64,000 nt of DNA from Agarivorans aestuarii (GTDB lineage Bacteria; Pseudomonadota; Gammaproteobacteria; Enterobacterales; Celerinatantimonadaceae): NCBI RefSeq assembly GCF_019670125.1, contig NZ_AP023033.1:628501-692500 (forward strand). The letters run 5' to 3'. The position numbers and the translations under genes were made by a program. The notes under the pieces were generated by a model. That model had not been told where the DNA came from and made no database searches. It saw only the letters and a program-made list of their open reading frames with translations. Positions 53,366 to 64,000 of this stretch are shown here, piece after piece (position 1 is the first letter of the stretch; each line of letters opens with the position of its first letter).

Positions 53366-54337
53366 TTAAGCGGCTCGGTCGGCAGCAATATTGGCAAGGC
53401 TCATTAGTGCTTGCTTATAGTCACTATCAGGAATGATGCTTAAGGCATCAATGGCTTTTTGTGCTTCTTCGGCTGCACGTTTGCGACAATACTCAAGCGC
53501 CTTGGTTTTATCTAGAATGGCTAAGATGGCATCCAATTGGTCGCGTGAGCCACCTTGTTTAATGGCTTCGCTTATAAGCGTTTTATCGCTTGGCTCAGCT
53601 TGTTCCATTGCATAGATAAGCGGTAGGGTAGGCTTACCCTCTGCTAAGTCATCACCAACGTTTTTGCCCATCTCTGCTTGGTCTGCCACGTAATCCAGTA
53701 CGTCATCCATAATCTGAAAAGCAGTGCCAAGATATTTGCCGTAGTTTTGCATGGCTAACTCAACCTCAGCGTTTTGCTCACCGATGACTGCTGCTAAGCG
53801 AGTGGCGGCTTCAAATAACTTGGCAGTTTTGCAGTAGATTACTTCAAAGTAGCGTGCTTCATCAGTACCGGGGTCGTTGCAGTTAATAAGCTGTAATACT
53901 TCACCTTCGGCGATCACATTGGTGGCGTCAGCGAGTATGTCCATTACCTTAAGGTTTTGTAATTGGGTCATTAACTGGAAAGAGCGCGAATAAAGGAAGT
54001 CACCTACCAATACGCTAGCTGCATTACCAAAGCGGGCATTGGCGGTATCTTTACCGCGGCGTAACTCCGATTCATCTACTACGTCATCATGTAGCAAGGT
54101 AGAGGTATGAATAAACTCGATAATCGCGGCAAGTTTAATGTGTTGATCTTGGCTATAACCTAAAGCTCGCGCGGCCAATACCGTTAGCAAAGGTCGGATC
54201 CTTTTGCCGCCGCTATTTACAATATAAAAAGAGATTTGGTTGATGAGGGCCACATCTGATTCGAGTTCTTTAAATATAAGCTCGTTTACTGCAGACATGT
54301 CTTGATCAGACAGCTTTTTTATCGCATCCAATTGCAT
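53366..54337 (-). CDS. ispB: octaprenyl diphosphate synthase
   Basis: 323 residues, as in E. coli. First Asp-rich motif LLHDDVVDES with RRG after it, second QIMDDVLDY. It extends FPP with IPP to the C40 chain for ubiquinone and menaquinone side chains. It diverges from rplU, the usual arrangement. Confidence 0.95.
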   Translation of the reverse strand: MQLDAIKKLSDQDMSAVNELIFKELESDVALINQISFYIVNSGGKRIRPLLTVLAARALGYSQDQHIKLAAIIEFIHTSTLLHDDVVDESELRRGKDTANARFGNAASVLVGDFLYSRSFQLMTQLQNLKVMDILADATNVIAEGEVLQLINCNDPGTDEARYFEVIYCKTAKLFEAATRLAAVIGEQNAEVELAMQNYGKYLGTAFQIMDDVLDYVADQAEMGKNVGDDLAEGKPTLPLIYAMEQAEPSDKTLISEAIKQGGSRDQLDAILAILDKTKALEYCRKRAAEEAQKAIDALSIIPDSDYKQALMSLANIAADRAA

Positions 54338-54579
54338 AATTTCTTATTAGAGGTTGATGCCGATGATTCAGCAACTAAGGGTGATAATTTAATGCATTAA
54401 TAGTATCTCAATTCCTTGGTTTAAGCAGCTTTCGCCGCGCAAAATTCTTGGCCTTGCGTGATTTTTAAACTTTTTTGAAATTCCCCTTGCGGGAACAGAT
54501 CTTTTTCCGTAGAATCCGCCGTCATTGTTGAGAATTATAGACACCTTGAAATATCAGGTGTAAGCGGAGTTTGAAAAAA

Positions 54580-54891
54580 ATGTACGCGGTTATCCTAAGT
54601 GGTGGTAAACAACACCGTGTGGCCGAAGGTCAAACACTTCGCCTTGAGAAACTAGACGTTGAGACTGGTAACACAGTTGAATTTGATAACGTATTACTAG
54701 TTGCGAATGGCGAAGACGTTAAAGTAGGCGCACCTTATGTAGATGGTACCAAAGTAACAGCTGAAGTTGTTTCTCATGGTCGTGGCGATAAAGTTAAAAT
54801 CGTTAAGTTCCGTCGTCGTAAGCATTCACGTAAGCAACAGGGCCACCGTCAGTGGTTCACTGAAGTTCGCATTACAGGCATTAACGGTTAA
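54580..54891 (+). CDS. rplU: 50S ribosomal protein L21
   Basis: 103 residues from the ATG at 54580 ([18 protein letters not shown]), as in E. coli; the TTG at 54571 is a false extension. GGAG 10 nt upstream. C-terminus [25 protein letters not shown] is the family signature. Binds 23S rRNA and L20. Followed by rpmA after 17 bp. Confidence 0.97.
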   Translation: MYAVILSGGKQHRVAEGQTLRLEKLDVETGNTVEFDNVLLVANGEDVKVGAPYVDGTKVTAEVVSHGRGDKVKIVKFRRRKHSRKQQGHRQWFTEVRITGING

Positions 54892-54896
54892 TTTAG

Positions 54897-55166
<270 letters not shown>

Positions 55167-55184
55167 ACGTCCAACTCGATATTT

Positions 55185-55216
55185 AAAAAGCCCCGCAACA
55201 GCGGGGCTTTTTTTTT
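55185..55216 (+). terminator. Rho-independent terminator after rpmA
   Basis: AAAAAGCCCCGC-AACA-GCGGGGC followed by nine or more T. Separates rplU-rpmA from obgE. Confidence 0.92.
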
Positions 55217-55285
55217 CCAAGAAACCACTATTTCGCTTACGAAGTAGGCGTGGTGCATTATAGTTAAGCGATAATGCTGGAGTGA

Positions 55286-56461
<1,176 letters not shown>

Positions 56462-56499
56462 TAAGCTATCACCAGTGGTAGTATGACTTGGATCGTTAA

Positions 56500-57321
56500 A
56501 TGTTACGCTCATTTAGAAACTCTCCGGAGCCTGTTCAGGCTCCGGTTCGTATTATTTCTCTAGAACAACAAACTCGGATTTGCCGTGTCGCAGTACAAGC
56601 CGGCAGAATCATGCAGCAACATGGCGCTGAGAGTAAGTTAATTGAAGAAACAACAGTCCGCTTAGGTAAAGCATTAGGCCTTGATAGTGTTGAGCTGGCA
56701 ATTACCGCCAATGCACTGATTCTTACAGGCTTGTCGCAAGGGCGTTGTATTACAACCACTCGGCGAGTTTACGACCGTGGCATTAACATGCATATGGTGT
56801 GTGAAGTGCAGCGAATCACCATAATGGCGGAGAAGCAGCTATTAGATGTTGATGATGTAGTAAAACGTTTAGAGCGCTTGCAGCCTTACAAGCATAACCG
56901 CTGGTTAGTGGTATTTATGATTGGTATGTCTTGCGCGTGCTTTAGCCGATTGTTTGGTGGTGACTGGGCTGTATTTGCCATGACCTTTGTAGCCTCTGCC
57001 ATAGCGATGCTATTTCGACAAGAAATGGCGCATCGCCATCATAATCCAATTTTAAATTTTGGTATGACTGCTTTTGTAGCTACGACTATCGCCGGCCTTG
57101 CGGTGCGTTACGATATTGGCAACCAACCGCAAACGGTGATGGCCGCATCGGTATTACTACTGGTGCCTGGCTTTCCTTTGATTAATGCGGTGTCAGACAT
57201 GGTTAAAGGGCATATTAGCATGGGGATCTCGCGCTGGTTTTTCGCCTCTTTACTTAGTTTGGGCGTAGCCATGGGAATAGCGCTTTCTATGTGGGCTACT
57301 GGCGTAAGTGGGTGGTTATAA
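56500..57321 (+). CDS. yjjP: threonine/serine exporter large subunit, YjjP-like
   Basis: 273 residues. N-terminal cytoplasmic part (RICRVAVQAGRIMQQHGAESKLIEETTVRLG) is the ThrE_N signature, followed by about five membrane helices. It pairs with the next gene product; E. coli YjjP and YjjB export succinate, while Corynebacterium ThrE exports threonine. The stop overlaps the next start by 1 nt (TAATG), which suggests coupled translation. Confidence 0.88.
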   Translation: MLRSFRNSPEPVQAPVRIISLEQQTRICRVAVQAGRIMQQHGAESKLIEETTVRLGKALGLDSVELAITANALILTGLSQGRCITTTRRVYDRGINMHMVCEVQRITIMAEKQLLDVDDVVKRLERLQPYKHNRWLVVFMIGMSCACFSRLFGGDWAVFAMTFVASAIAMLFRQEMAHRHHNPILNFGMTAFVATTIAGLAVRYDIGNQPQTVMAASVLLLVPGFPLINAVSDMVKGHISMGISRWFFASLLSLGVAMGIALSMWATGVSGWL

Positions 57322-57788
57322 TGATTGAATTACTCGCATTACTAGTTGAAGACGCGCTATTTTCAGCGGTCCCTGCGGTTGGCTTCGCCATGGTCTTTAA
57401 TGTGCCTACTCGCATGTTAGGCTTTTGCGCCATTGGAGGAGCCTTCGCGCATAGCCTTAGGACCTTATGTATTTATTGGGGCGTGCCGCTTGAATGGGCT
57501 ACTTTGGTGGCTTCTACTAGCGTAGGCTTAATTGGCGTTTACTGGTCGCGTCGTTATTTGATCCCTCGTCCAGTATTTACCGTGGCCTCTATAATTCCGA
57601 TGATTCCAGGTAGCTACGCATTTACTACCATGGTGGGAATTATTAGCTTATATAGTAATGGCTTTAGTGAACCGCTACTGGCTACTATTATTGAAAATGG
57701 TTTAAGGACGATGTTCATTTTAATGGCCTTAAGTTTTGGCTTGGCCATTCCCTCAGTTGTGATATATCGCGGCCGCCCAATCGTGTAG
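57321..57788 (+). CDS. yjjB: threonine/serine exporter small subunit, YjjB-like
   Basis: 155 residues with about five membrane helices. The ATG at 57321 begins MIELLALLVEDALFSAVPAVGFAMVFNVP, the YjjB/ThrE_2 N-terminus; the longer frame to 57291 overlaps yjjP too far. IPGSYAFTTMVG is also typical. Works with YjjP. Confidence 0.88.
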   Translation: MIELLALLVEDALFSAVPAVGFAMVFNVPTRMLGFCAIGGAFAHSLRTLCIYWGVPLEWATLVASTSVGLIGVYWSRRYLIPRPVFTVASIIPMIPGSYAFTTMVGIISLYSNGFSEPLLATIIENGLRTMFILMALSFGLAIPSVVIYRGRPIV

Positions 57789-57814
57789 GCCGTTTAGTTT
57801 AAAAAGGTAAAACA

Positions 57815-58300
57815 GTGAAAGTAGCAATGATAGCCGCAATGGCAAAGCACCGGGTCATCGGAAAAGATAATCAAATGCCATGGCACTTACCAGCCGATCT
57901 TAAGCATTTTAAAGCGGTGACTATGGGCAAGCCGGTGATTATGGGGCGTTTAACTTACCAATCAATTGGTCGTCCTTTGCCTGGGAGACTAAATGTGGTG
58001 GTAAGCCGAAATACAGAACTCGCTATAGAAGGTGTTAGCGTGGTTAATACTGTGCAAGCGGCCTTGGATTTAGTTAAAGATGAAGCTGAAGTAATGATTA
58101 TTGGTGGCGGTAATATTTACCAGCAATGCTTGGCTTTTGCCGATACGTTGTATTTAACCTTTATCGACAAAGAAGTGAAAGGGGACGCTCACTTCCCTGA
58201 TTATCAGCAATATCAGTGGCAGCAGTTAGAGAGTGAGAAACATCAGGCTGATGAGAAGAATCCTTATAACTACGAATTTGTAACACTGGCCCGAGTTTAG
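57815..58300 (+). CDS. folA: dihydrofolate reductase
   Basis: 161 residues. NRVIGK-like HRVIGKDNQMPWHLPADLKHFK holds the active-site Trp and Asp; VIMGRLTYQSIGRPLPGRLNVVVSR and MIIGGGNIYQQCL bind NADPH. GTG start at 57815 with AAAAAGG 7 nt upstream. Convergent with apaH (4-bp overlap). Confidence 0.97.
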   Translation: MKVAMIAAMAKHRVIGKDNQMPWHLPADLKHFKAVTMGKPVIMGRLTYQSIGRPLPGRLNVVVSRNTELAIEGVSVVNTVQAALDLVKDEAEVMIIGGGNIYQQCLAFADTLYLTFIDKEVKGDAHFPDYQQYQWQQLESEKHQADEKNPYNYEFVTLARV

Positions 58301-59127
58301 CCCACCGCATTATCGTTTAGGCACTCTTGGGTGTACATGCGCTGGTCCTCCCAGCGCAGCATCGATAAATGGTTGCCCCATACACAGCCAGTATCAAGCC
58401 CTGAGACTAAGTCATGTTTACTCTTACCCATTAGCGCGGCCCAGTGACCAAACACTATGTGGGTCTCTTTTAGGTGCTTTCCCGGGATTTCAAACCAAGG
58501 TTTAAGGTTAGGGTTGGTATTTTTGTTTGGTGGGACTTTTGATTCAAAATCCAAGCTGGCATCTGGGAAACAATAGCGCATACGAGTAAATACATTGATG
58601 ATGCAACGCAGGCGATCATAACCCACTAACTCATCACTCCAATGAGCGGGCTCATTGCTGTACATATTCTTAAGCAATGATAAGTAATCATCACTGGCGA
58701 GGTGCTTATGCACTTCTTTACCGAGTTTGATTGCCTTACTGACTTTCCATTTCGGATATATGCCAGCATGCACCATCACTACATCGTAGTGGGGGTGTTT
58801 CTTAATTAGCGGCTGTTGGCGTAACCAATACAGTAATTCTTCTTTGTCGGGGGCTTCGAGTAAATCTTGTAGCTTATCGCGACGCTTGGCTCGGTGAATA
58901 CCGTTGGCTACCGCTAATAAATGCAAATCGTGATTGCCTAGTACCACTTGAGCGGCACTACCTAGATCCTTAACAAAGCGTAAGGTTTCTAGTGATTTAG
59001 GACCGCGAGCAACTAAGTCTCCAGCGAGCCAGAGCTGGTCTTTTTTTGCGGAGAATTTGCACTGTTTTAGCAGTGCTTTTAATTCATCCAAGCAACCTTG
59101 AATGTCACCAACAAAATAAGTCGCCAT
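58297..59127 (-). CDS. apaH: diadenosine tetraphosphatase (symmetrical)
   Basis: 276 residues. Metallophosphatase motifs GDIQGCLDEL, GDLVARGP and GNHDLHLLA, then VMVHAG and FGHWAAL. It cuts Ap4A to two ADP and can remove Np4 caps from RNA. Last gene of the lptD-surA-pdxA-rsmA-apaG-apaH run; apaG lies 13 bp before it. Confidence 0.97.
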   Translation of the reverse strand: MATYFVGDIQGCLDELKALLKQCKFSAKKDQLWLAGDLVARGPKSLETLRFVKDLGSAAQVVLGNHDLHLLAVANGIHRAKRRDKLQDLLEAPDKEELLYWLRQQPLIKKHPHYDVVMVHAGIYPKWKVSKAIKLGKEVHKHLASDDYLSLLKNMYSNEPAHWSDELVGYDRLRCIINVFTRMRYCFPDASLDFESKVPPNKNTNPNLKPWFEIPGKHLKETHIVFGHWAALMGKSKHDLVSGLDTGCVWGNHLSMLRWEDQRMYTQECLNDNAVG

Positions 59128-59140
59128 GGCTCACCTTAAA

Positions 59141-59524
59141 TTAGTGAAGCTTATTAGGAAGTGATAAACGAAACGGTGGGATCTCCGCTTCAAATTCGTT
59201 ACCTGCTTCGTCAATCAGCGTGTAGCTTCCTTGCATTACCCCTACTTCAGTGGCTAGCACGGCACTGCTGGTATAAGAAAAAGGTTTTTCCGGTTTAAGG
59301 TGGGGCTGTTTACCCACAACACCGTCGCCTTTCACTTCATTTACTTTGCCGTCGCCGTCGGTAATCACCCAGTGTCGTCGCAATAACTGCAGCGCTTCAG
59401 CGCTGCAGTTACGAATAGTAATGGTGTAAAAAAAAGCGAACTGTTGTTTTTCTGGAACTGAGTGCTCAGGTAAAAAGCCTGATTCTACTTCAATATCCAA
59501 GTCATATTCTGGGGTATTACTCAT
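59141..59524 (-). CDS. apaG: ApaG protein
   Basis: 127 residues, single ApaG/DUF525 domain ([61 protein letters not shown]). A fibronectin-like fold of unknown function; usually next to apaH. Overlaps rsmA by 8 nt. Confidence 0.94.
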   Translation of the reverse strand: MSNTPEYDLDIEVESGFLPEHSVPEKQQFAFFYTITIRNCSAEALQLLRRHWVITDGDGKVNEVKGDGVVGKQPHLKPEKPFSYTSSAVLATEVGVMQGSYTLIDEAGNEFEAEIPPFRLSLPNKLH

Positions 59525-60347
59525 CGCTGCTAGAAGCCTGCAATAACTGTTTTTTGTCTATGTAATTAGCAATATCACAAAATTGCTGAATAGTTAAATT
59601 TTCTGGGCGCAGCGTGGGCTTTAAATCAAGTTCGGCTAAATGCTCAACCGTAAGTAAGTTACCTAATGCGTTACGAATAGTTTTGCGGCGTTGATTAAAG
59701 GCCTCTTTACATACTCTGTCTAAGGTTGCTAACGAGTTAAGCGGGTAAAGTGTGCTCTCGTAAGGCTCTAAGCGCACCACGGCAGAGTCAACCTTAGGTG
59801 GCGGTGCGAAAGCCTCTGGCGGAACTTCTAAGGCTGGCATTACATTACATTGCACTTGAGTCATTACACTTAAACGGCCGTAAGCTTTACTATCTGGGCC
59901 TGCAGCCATGCGTTTCACCACTTCTTTTTGCAGCATAAAGTGCATATCAGAAATTGCGCTGGTAAAGCTCAGCAGGTGAAAAATAAGCGGCGTTGAAATG
60001 TTGTAAGGTAAGTTACCAAATACCCGCATTTTTTGTTCGGGCTTAGCTAACTGCATAAAATCGAATTTAAGCGCATCAATTTCATGAATAGTAAGCAGGC
60101 TGGCTAGGGTAGGGTGCTCGCGTAGGCGCTGGGCTAAGTCGCGGTCTAACTCTACCACTTGTAGGTGGCCAGCGGTGGTGGCAACGGGCTCAGTTAAAGC
60201 GCCTAAGCCAGGGCCAATTTCAACCAGGTTTTCACCTGTTTGAGGGTAAATAGTTGCTACAATTTGGCTAATAACTGAGTCATTGTTAAGGAAGTTTTGA
60301 CCAAAACGTTTACGGGCGCGGTGTCCCTGATGAACTTGTTTATTCAT
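59517..60347 (-). CDS. rsmA: 16S rRNA (adenine1518/1519-N6) dimethyltransferase
   Basis: 276 residues. [14 protein letters not shown] motif [12 protein letters not shown], catalytic [10 protein letters not shown] and the C-terminal [11 protein letters not shown]. It dimethylates two adenines in helix 45 of 16S rRNA. Overlaps pdxA by 8 nt and apaG by 8 nt. Confidence 0.97.
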   Translation of the reverse strand: MNKQVHQGHRARKRFGQNFLNNDSVISQIVATIYPQTGENLVEIGPGLGALTEPVATTAGHLQVVELDRDLAQRLREHPTLASLLTIHEIDALKFDFMQLAKPEQKMRVFGNLPYNISTPLIFHLLSFTSAISDMHFMLQKEVVKRMAAGPDSKAYGRLSVMTQVQCNVMPALEVPPEAFAPPPKVDSAVVRLEPYESTLYPLNSLATLDRVCKEAFNQRRKTIRNALGNLLTVEHLAELDLKPTLRPENLTIQQFCDIANYIDKKQLLQASSSDE

Positions 60348-61338
60348 GTTCTCGCTCTACCATATCAATGGCTTGTTCGATGGCGGTAATCATACTTCCA
60401 TGATCGGCTTCACCAGTTCCCGCTAGCTCTAAGGCTGTTCCGTGGTCAACTGAGGTTCTTATAAAGGGTAGACCAAGTGTAATGTTTACCGATTGGCCAA
60501 AACCTTTATATTTTAGCACTGGTAGGCCTTGGTCGTGGTACATGGCTAACACTGCGTCGGCTTCTGCTAAATACTTATCTTGGAAGAGCGTATCTGCAGG
60601 TAAGGGACCGATTAAATTCATACCATGTAGCTCACGCATTTCGTCAAGTAATGGAATGATAATATCCAGCTCTTCGCGACCAAGGTGGCCATCTTCGCCA
60701 GCATGGGGATTTAGGCCACAGACAAATATCTTCGGCTGTTTAATCGCGAACTTGGTTTGCAGGTCATGATGCAAGATGCTGATAATATTGTATAGGCGCT
60801 CATGAGTGATGGCTTTGGCTACATAGGCTAAAGGTAGATGAGTAGTGGCTAAGGCAACCCGCAGACCTTCGGTTGCAAGCATCATTACAACATCGGCAGT
60901 ACCGGATTGCTGGGCAAAAAACTCGGTATGTCCACTAAAAGACACGCCCGCTTTATTAATAATGCCCTTGTGCACAGGGCCAGTAACTACTGCAGCAAAC
61001 TGACCATTCATGTTGCCATCACTAGCAAACTTCAAGGTATTTAGCACATAGTGACCGTTGGCCTCATCTAACTGCCCAGCTACTGCTGGACTGGTCATCG
61101 CAATTGGCGCAACCGTTAAGGTGCCAGCTGCTTGTGGCTTAGCCGCCTGTTCTGGCTGATAAGGGAGTAGGGTAATATCCATACCCAATTGGCTAGCGCG
61201 CTCTTTAAGCAAGCGAGGATCGGCAACTACCACTAGCTCCATTGGCCAATCACGCTGGCTAATGGCCAGCACTAAGTCTGGACCAATACCCGCGGGTTCA
61301 CCTGGGGTAATAGCTATTCTAGCAACAGGCTTACTCAT
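60340..61338 (-). CDS. pdxA: 4-hydroxythreonine-4-phosphate dehydrogenase
   Basis: 332 residues. [13 protein letters not shown], the metal ligands HTEFF(A) His, [15 protein letters not shown] His and [14 protein letters not shown] His. It oxidises 4-phosphohydroxy-threonine in vitamin B6 synthesis. Overlaps surA by 4 nt. Confidence 0.97.
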   Translation of the reverse strand: MSKPVARIAITPGEPAGIGPDLVLAISQRDWPMELVVVADPRLLKERASQLGMDITLLPYQPEQAAKPQAAGTLTVAPIAMTSPAVAGQLDEANGHYVLNTLKFASDGNMNGQFAAVVTGPVHKGIINKAGVSFSGHTEFFAQQSGTADVVMMLATEGLRVALATTHLPLAYVAKAITHERLYNIISILHHDLQTKFAIKQPKIFVCGLNPHAGEDGHLGREELDIIIPLLDEMRELHGMNLIGPLPADTLFQDKYLAEADAVLAMYHDQGLPVLKYKGFGQSVNITLGLPFIRTSVDHGTALELAGTGEADHGSMITAIEQAIDMVEREHE

Positions 61339-62612
61339 GCCTCACCATCCAGTATCTCTACGTATGCTTCTTCGCGTAGCTCTTCTTGCCACGATTGGGT
61401 TTCTTCATTGAACTTACGATTGAAGATCATTTGATAAGCACGGTTTTTACTGGCTTTATTGGTTGTGTCGGTGGTGCGTTTGTCTAGAACTTCCATTAAG
61501 TGCCAGCCAAAGGTAGAGCGGAAAGGCTGGCTAAGCTCGCCGACTTCTAAACGGTTAGCTGTGTCTCTAAATGCCGGTACAAATACACTAGGGTCTGACC
61601 AACCTAATTCTCCACCACGCACAGCTGAGCCCGGATCTTCAGAATACTGGCGAGCTAACTCTTCAAATGTCACTTCGCCTAAGATCAATTGCTGGCGGAA
61701 CTCGGAGAGCAAACTTTGCGCCTTTTTATCGCTCAGAATAATCGAAGGTTTAATTAGAATATGGCGAGCATTCACCTCCAAGGTTTCAACTTTTTGCAAA
61801 CCTTCAGCGTCCAATACCATAATGATATGTAGGCCTGAATCAGTGCGAACAGGACCCATTACTGAACCTTGGTGCTGGTTTCTTACCACTCCAGCAAACA
61901 ACGTTGGCATTTCTTCAATGGTCATCCACCCCCAGTCTCCGCCTTCTAAGGCTTTTGGACCTTGCGAGTGAGTCATTGCCAACTGGTTAAAGTTTTCACC
62001 ATCTTTAAGCTGCTGAACTAGGCTTTCTGCTAACTGTTGTGTGGCTTGTTCATCACCAGAAATACGCAGTAAAATGTGACCTACTTGATAGCGAACAGTG
62101 CCTTTGTCTTGCTCTTCTATAAGTTTCATTAAGGCATCAATTTCTTGCTCGGAAACATTTACGCGACGTTGAACCTGACTGCGACCTACTTCGCCAAGAA
62201 CAATTTCGGTGCGAATGTCTTCACGAAACTGATTATAGCTAATGCCTTGCTTAGCTAAGTCATCTAAGAATTCTTCGCGGCTTTTCTTTTCACCGGCAAT
62301 AATGTTGTCGATGGTGTTTTCTAGTTGGCTATCACTAATCTTAATACCCAGACGATCCGCCAGCTGAAGCTGTAGGCTTTCAAGAATAAGCCTGTCCATC
62401 ACTTGTTGCTGTAATTCATCTTCAGGTGGTAGCTCCTGTTCCGCCCCTTTGGAATTACGCATAACTTTGTTGGTGAGTTCATCAACTTGGCTCTGAGTGA
62501 TCACATCATTATTGACAATGGCGACAACTTTATCGAGCAATTGCTCTTGAGCTTGAACCAGCCCAGTTGTAAGCATAAGCATACTTAAACTAAGCAAAAA
62601 TAATCTTTTCAT
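61335..62612 (-). CDS. surA: periplasmic peptidyl-prolyl isomerase/chaperone SurA
   Basis: 425 residues. Signal peptide (to about 21, VQA-QEQ), N-terminal chaperone region (about 22-170) and two parvulin domains (about 171-275, 283-385). It carries outer-membrane proteins, LptD included, to the BAM complex. lptD starts upstream at 64000 or beyond. Confidence 0.96.
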   Translation of the reverse strand: MKRLFLLSLSMLMLTTGLVQAQEQLLDKVVAIVNNDVITQSQVDELTNKVMRNSKGAEQELPPEDELQQQVMDRLILESLQLQLADRLGIKISDSQLENTIDNIIAGEKKSREEFLDDLAKQGISYNQFREDIRTEIVLGEVGRSQVQRRVNVSEQEIDALMKLIEEQDKGTVRYQVGHILLRISGDEQATQQLAESLVQQLKDGENFNQLAMTHSQGPKALEGGDWGWMTIEEMPTLFAGVVRNQHQGSVMGPVRTDSGLHIIMVLDAEGLQKVETLEVNARHILIKPSIILSDKKAQSLLSEFRQQLILGEVTFEELARQYSEDPGSAVRGGELGWSDPSVFVPAFRDTANRLEVGELSQPFRSTFGWHLMEVLDKRTTDTTNKASKNRAYQMIFNRKFNEETQSWQEELREEAYVEILDGEA

Positions 62613-62674
62613 TTCGTTCCTATCATTACTGCGAGCAAAACGCCGCTTACTCTATCATATTTGGGTTAAAGGTT

Positions 62675-64000
62675 TTAATTGTTGAGGTAAAAGGGGCGTC
62701 CATATTTAAAGTTACCACCTTCCAGCATTTCTTCTCGACTGCTGGTATCGCTGCCACCTAGGCCTTTAATTTCGAAATCGAGGCGTAGCGAGGTATCAAA
62801 TTCGCCCACTCGGTCGACGCCTGAGCTGTCATCAACATAGGTGCTTTGCAAGCCGCGTTGGTATGTAAGGCGGATGCCCCAGCAGCAAGAGCTATATTGA
62901 ACACCTAAGTAGCTCTCGATACTGCGATCTAAAATCATGTCACGGTAATAACTACCCACTGCAGATACGCTATCAGTGATGGGCCAAGCCACCTTGGTTC
63001 CCACTTGGTTTACATCACTCACCATGGTTTCAGTGGCTTGCGAATATCGGTAGTTCATTTGCACCAGTTTTTGCGCTTCGGGGCGCCACTCAATAGCGGC
63101 ATTGGCCTTGTTAAGTCGTCCTTCTAATGTGTCGATTTGAAAACCAGTATGGCCGTACCAGTCTCGCTGGATATTAGCGTCAGCTTCAAAGGCCAGCGCT
63201 GAGCTGGAGTTATCTGAAGGTTCACTACCCGGTATTAAGGTGGTGCGGCTGGGTTCAAAATAGATAATTTGGCCAAGGCTTAAACGCAGTGTCTCTTGAT
63301 TACTCGGTGATAAAAAGCGCGAGTGAACACCAAGGGTGATTTGGTTGGCATCGGCAATTCGGTCTAAACCGCTATAGCGTTTGTCTCTAAATAAGCCGTA
63401 GTAATCTTGTTGTAGGTTATCGGTATCATAAATCCCAATATCATCTTGATTGGTATAAGGGATGTACAAGTACTTAATCACAGGTTCTAGGGTTTGGGTG
63501 TAGTTATCGCCAAACCAAAGGGTATTTCGGTCAAAGTTTAAGCCGCCTTCAATACTCACTTTAGGCAGAGTACGATTAACTGAGCTGGCTAAATAATCAT
63601 ACTCAAAGTTACTACCTTTATCTTGGCTATAATAGGTATGCATTAAGGCTAAGTCAGCTTTGAAGAAACCTGCTGGCACCACATATGGCAAACTTAAACT
63701 AGGTTCAAAGTGCACCCGTTGAGCAGTGTATAAGCTACTATCACTGTGAGTGAAATTACTGATTTCTGAATCAAAACCAAACTGCAGCGTTTGCCAGTTT
63801 AAATCCCAGTCACCGGCAAAGCTTAACTGCGGAAGCAGTGTATGTGGTTGCTCGGTGTTACCCAGTACCTGAAAGTCTTGCACTAACAGCTCGGTGTACC
63901 AGTTTTTGGTGTGATAACCCACATCACCCGTTTGCAGCAATTGGTTCTCGTTTACTTTGCCAAGCTTGTCACCTAAGTCATTAAAGTAATTGTCATCACT
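62675..64000 (-). CDS. lptD: LPS-assembly protein LptD, C-terminal part
   Basis: Partial; the frame stays open to the window edge (first visible residues SDDNYFNDLG, from the edge), giving about 441 of an expected 750 or so residues. The visible part is the C-terminal beta-barrel region, with many aromatic strand patterns, QVQYSSCCWGIRLTYQRG holding the adjacent Cys pair used in LptD disulfides, and a final FYLNN. It exports LPS to the outer leaflet with LptE. surA is 62 bp downstream. Confidence 0.93.
   Translation of the reverse strand, partial: SDDNYFNDLGDKLGKVNENQLLQTGDVGYHTKNWYTELLVQDFQVLGNTEQPHTLLPQLSFAGDWDLNWQTLQFGFDSEISNFTHSDSSLYTAQRVHFEPSLSLPYVVPAGFFKADLALMHTYYSQDKGSNFEYDYLASSVNRTLPKVSIEGGLNFDRNTLWFGDNYTQTLEPVIKYLYIPYTNQDDIGIYDTDNLQQDYYGLFRDKRYSGLDRIADANQITLGVHSRFLSPSNQETLRLSLGQIIYFEPSRTTLIPGSEPSDNSSSALAFEADANIQRDWYGHTGFQIDTLEGRLNKANAAIEWRPEAQKLVQMNYRYSQATETMVSDVNQVGTKVAWPITDSVSAVGSYYRDMILDRSIESYLGVQYSSCCWGIRLTYQRGLQSTYVDDSSGVDRVGEFDTSLRLDFEIKGLGGSDTSSREEMLEGGNFKYGRPFYLNN

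Noticed and set aside
61459-61971. 170-codon plus-strand open frame
   Set aside because: Shadow of surA.

Overview
The window looks like chromosomal DNA of a marine gammaproteobacterium of the order Alteromonadales. An Agarivorans-like genus is my best guess. The housekeeping blocks keep the order seen in Vibrio, Shewanella and Escherichia: efp/epmB, frdABCD, epmA, mscM-psd-rsgA/orn, queG/nnr-tsaE-amiB-mutL-miaA-hfq-hflX-hflK-hflC-yjeT-purA, ispB/rplU-rpmA-obgE, and lptD-surA-pdxA-rsmA-apaG-apaH/folA. The left third is accessory, with secreted glycoside hydrolases typical of algal or plant polysaccharide degraders.

Layout. 1-4.2 kb: a type VI secretion accessory protein (TagO/VasI), a MATE efflux pump with a divergent AraC-type regulator, and an orphan periplasmic sugar-binding-like protein. 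4.3-19.3 kb: a beta-mannan locus. It holds a GH5 lipoprotein with two carbohydrate-binding modules, a GDP-mannose hydrolase of the NudK type with a TIM-barrel isomerase, an MDR oxidoreductase, a GH26 mannanase with a binding module, a chemoreceptor, a HupE-like membrane protein, a large lipoprotein joining binding modules to a metallo-beta-lactamase fold, and a GH26 lipoprotein. Nine near-identical palindromes (consensus ATCGTAACGTTACGAT) lie upstream of these genes and nowhere else that I could see, so they look like one regulon under a LacI-type repressor encoded outside the window. 19.3-23.5 kb: solute-binding and cyclic-di-GMP genes. 23.5-37.5 kb: EF-P and its modification enzymes, fumarate reductase, an anion symporter, mechanosensitive channel, phosphatidylserine decarboxylase and ribosome GTPase. 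38.2-38.9 kb: three identical tRNA-Gly(GCC) genes in 213-bp tandem units, each preceded by a tRNA-like half element, followed by a MITE-like repeat. 39.2-64 kb: DNA repair, polyphosphate glucokinase, queuosine, cell-wall, RNA and membrane-quality-control genes. The window ends inside lptD.

How the genes work together (inference). Lipoprotein and secreted mannanases cut beta-mannan, the chemoreceptor may steer cells to its products, and the MBL-fold lipoprotein may remove a substituent or cleave a linked molecule at the surface. Uptake, mannosidase and regulator genes expected for a full pathway are not in this window. Good FNR-like sites precede frdA and a small gene of unknown function, and point to anaerobic control of that block.

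The most unusual items are the CBM-CBM-MBL lipoprotein, the operator set that includes a chemoreceptor, an orphan terminator directly before nudK, and the tRNA/half-tRNA repeat array. All assignments come from reading the sequence; no database search was run.
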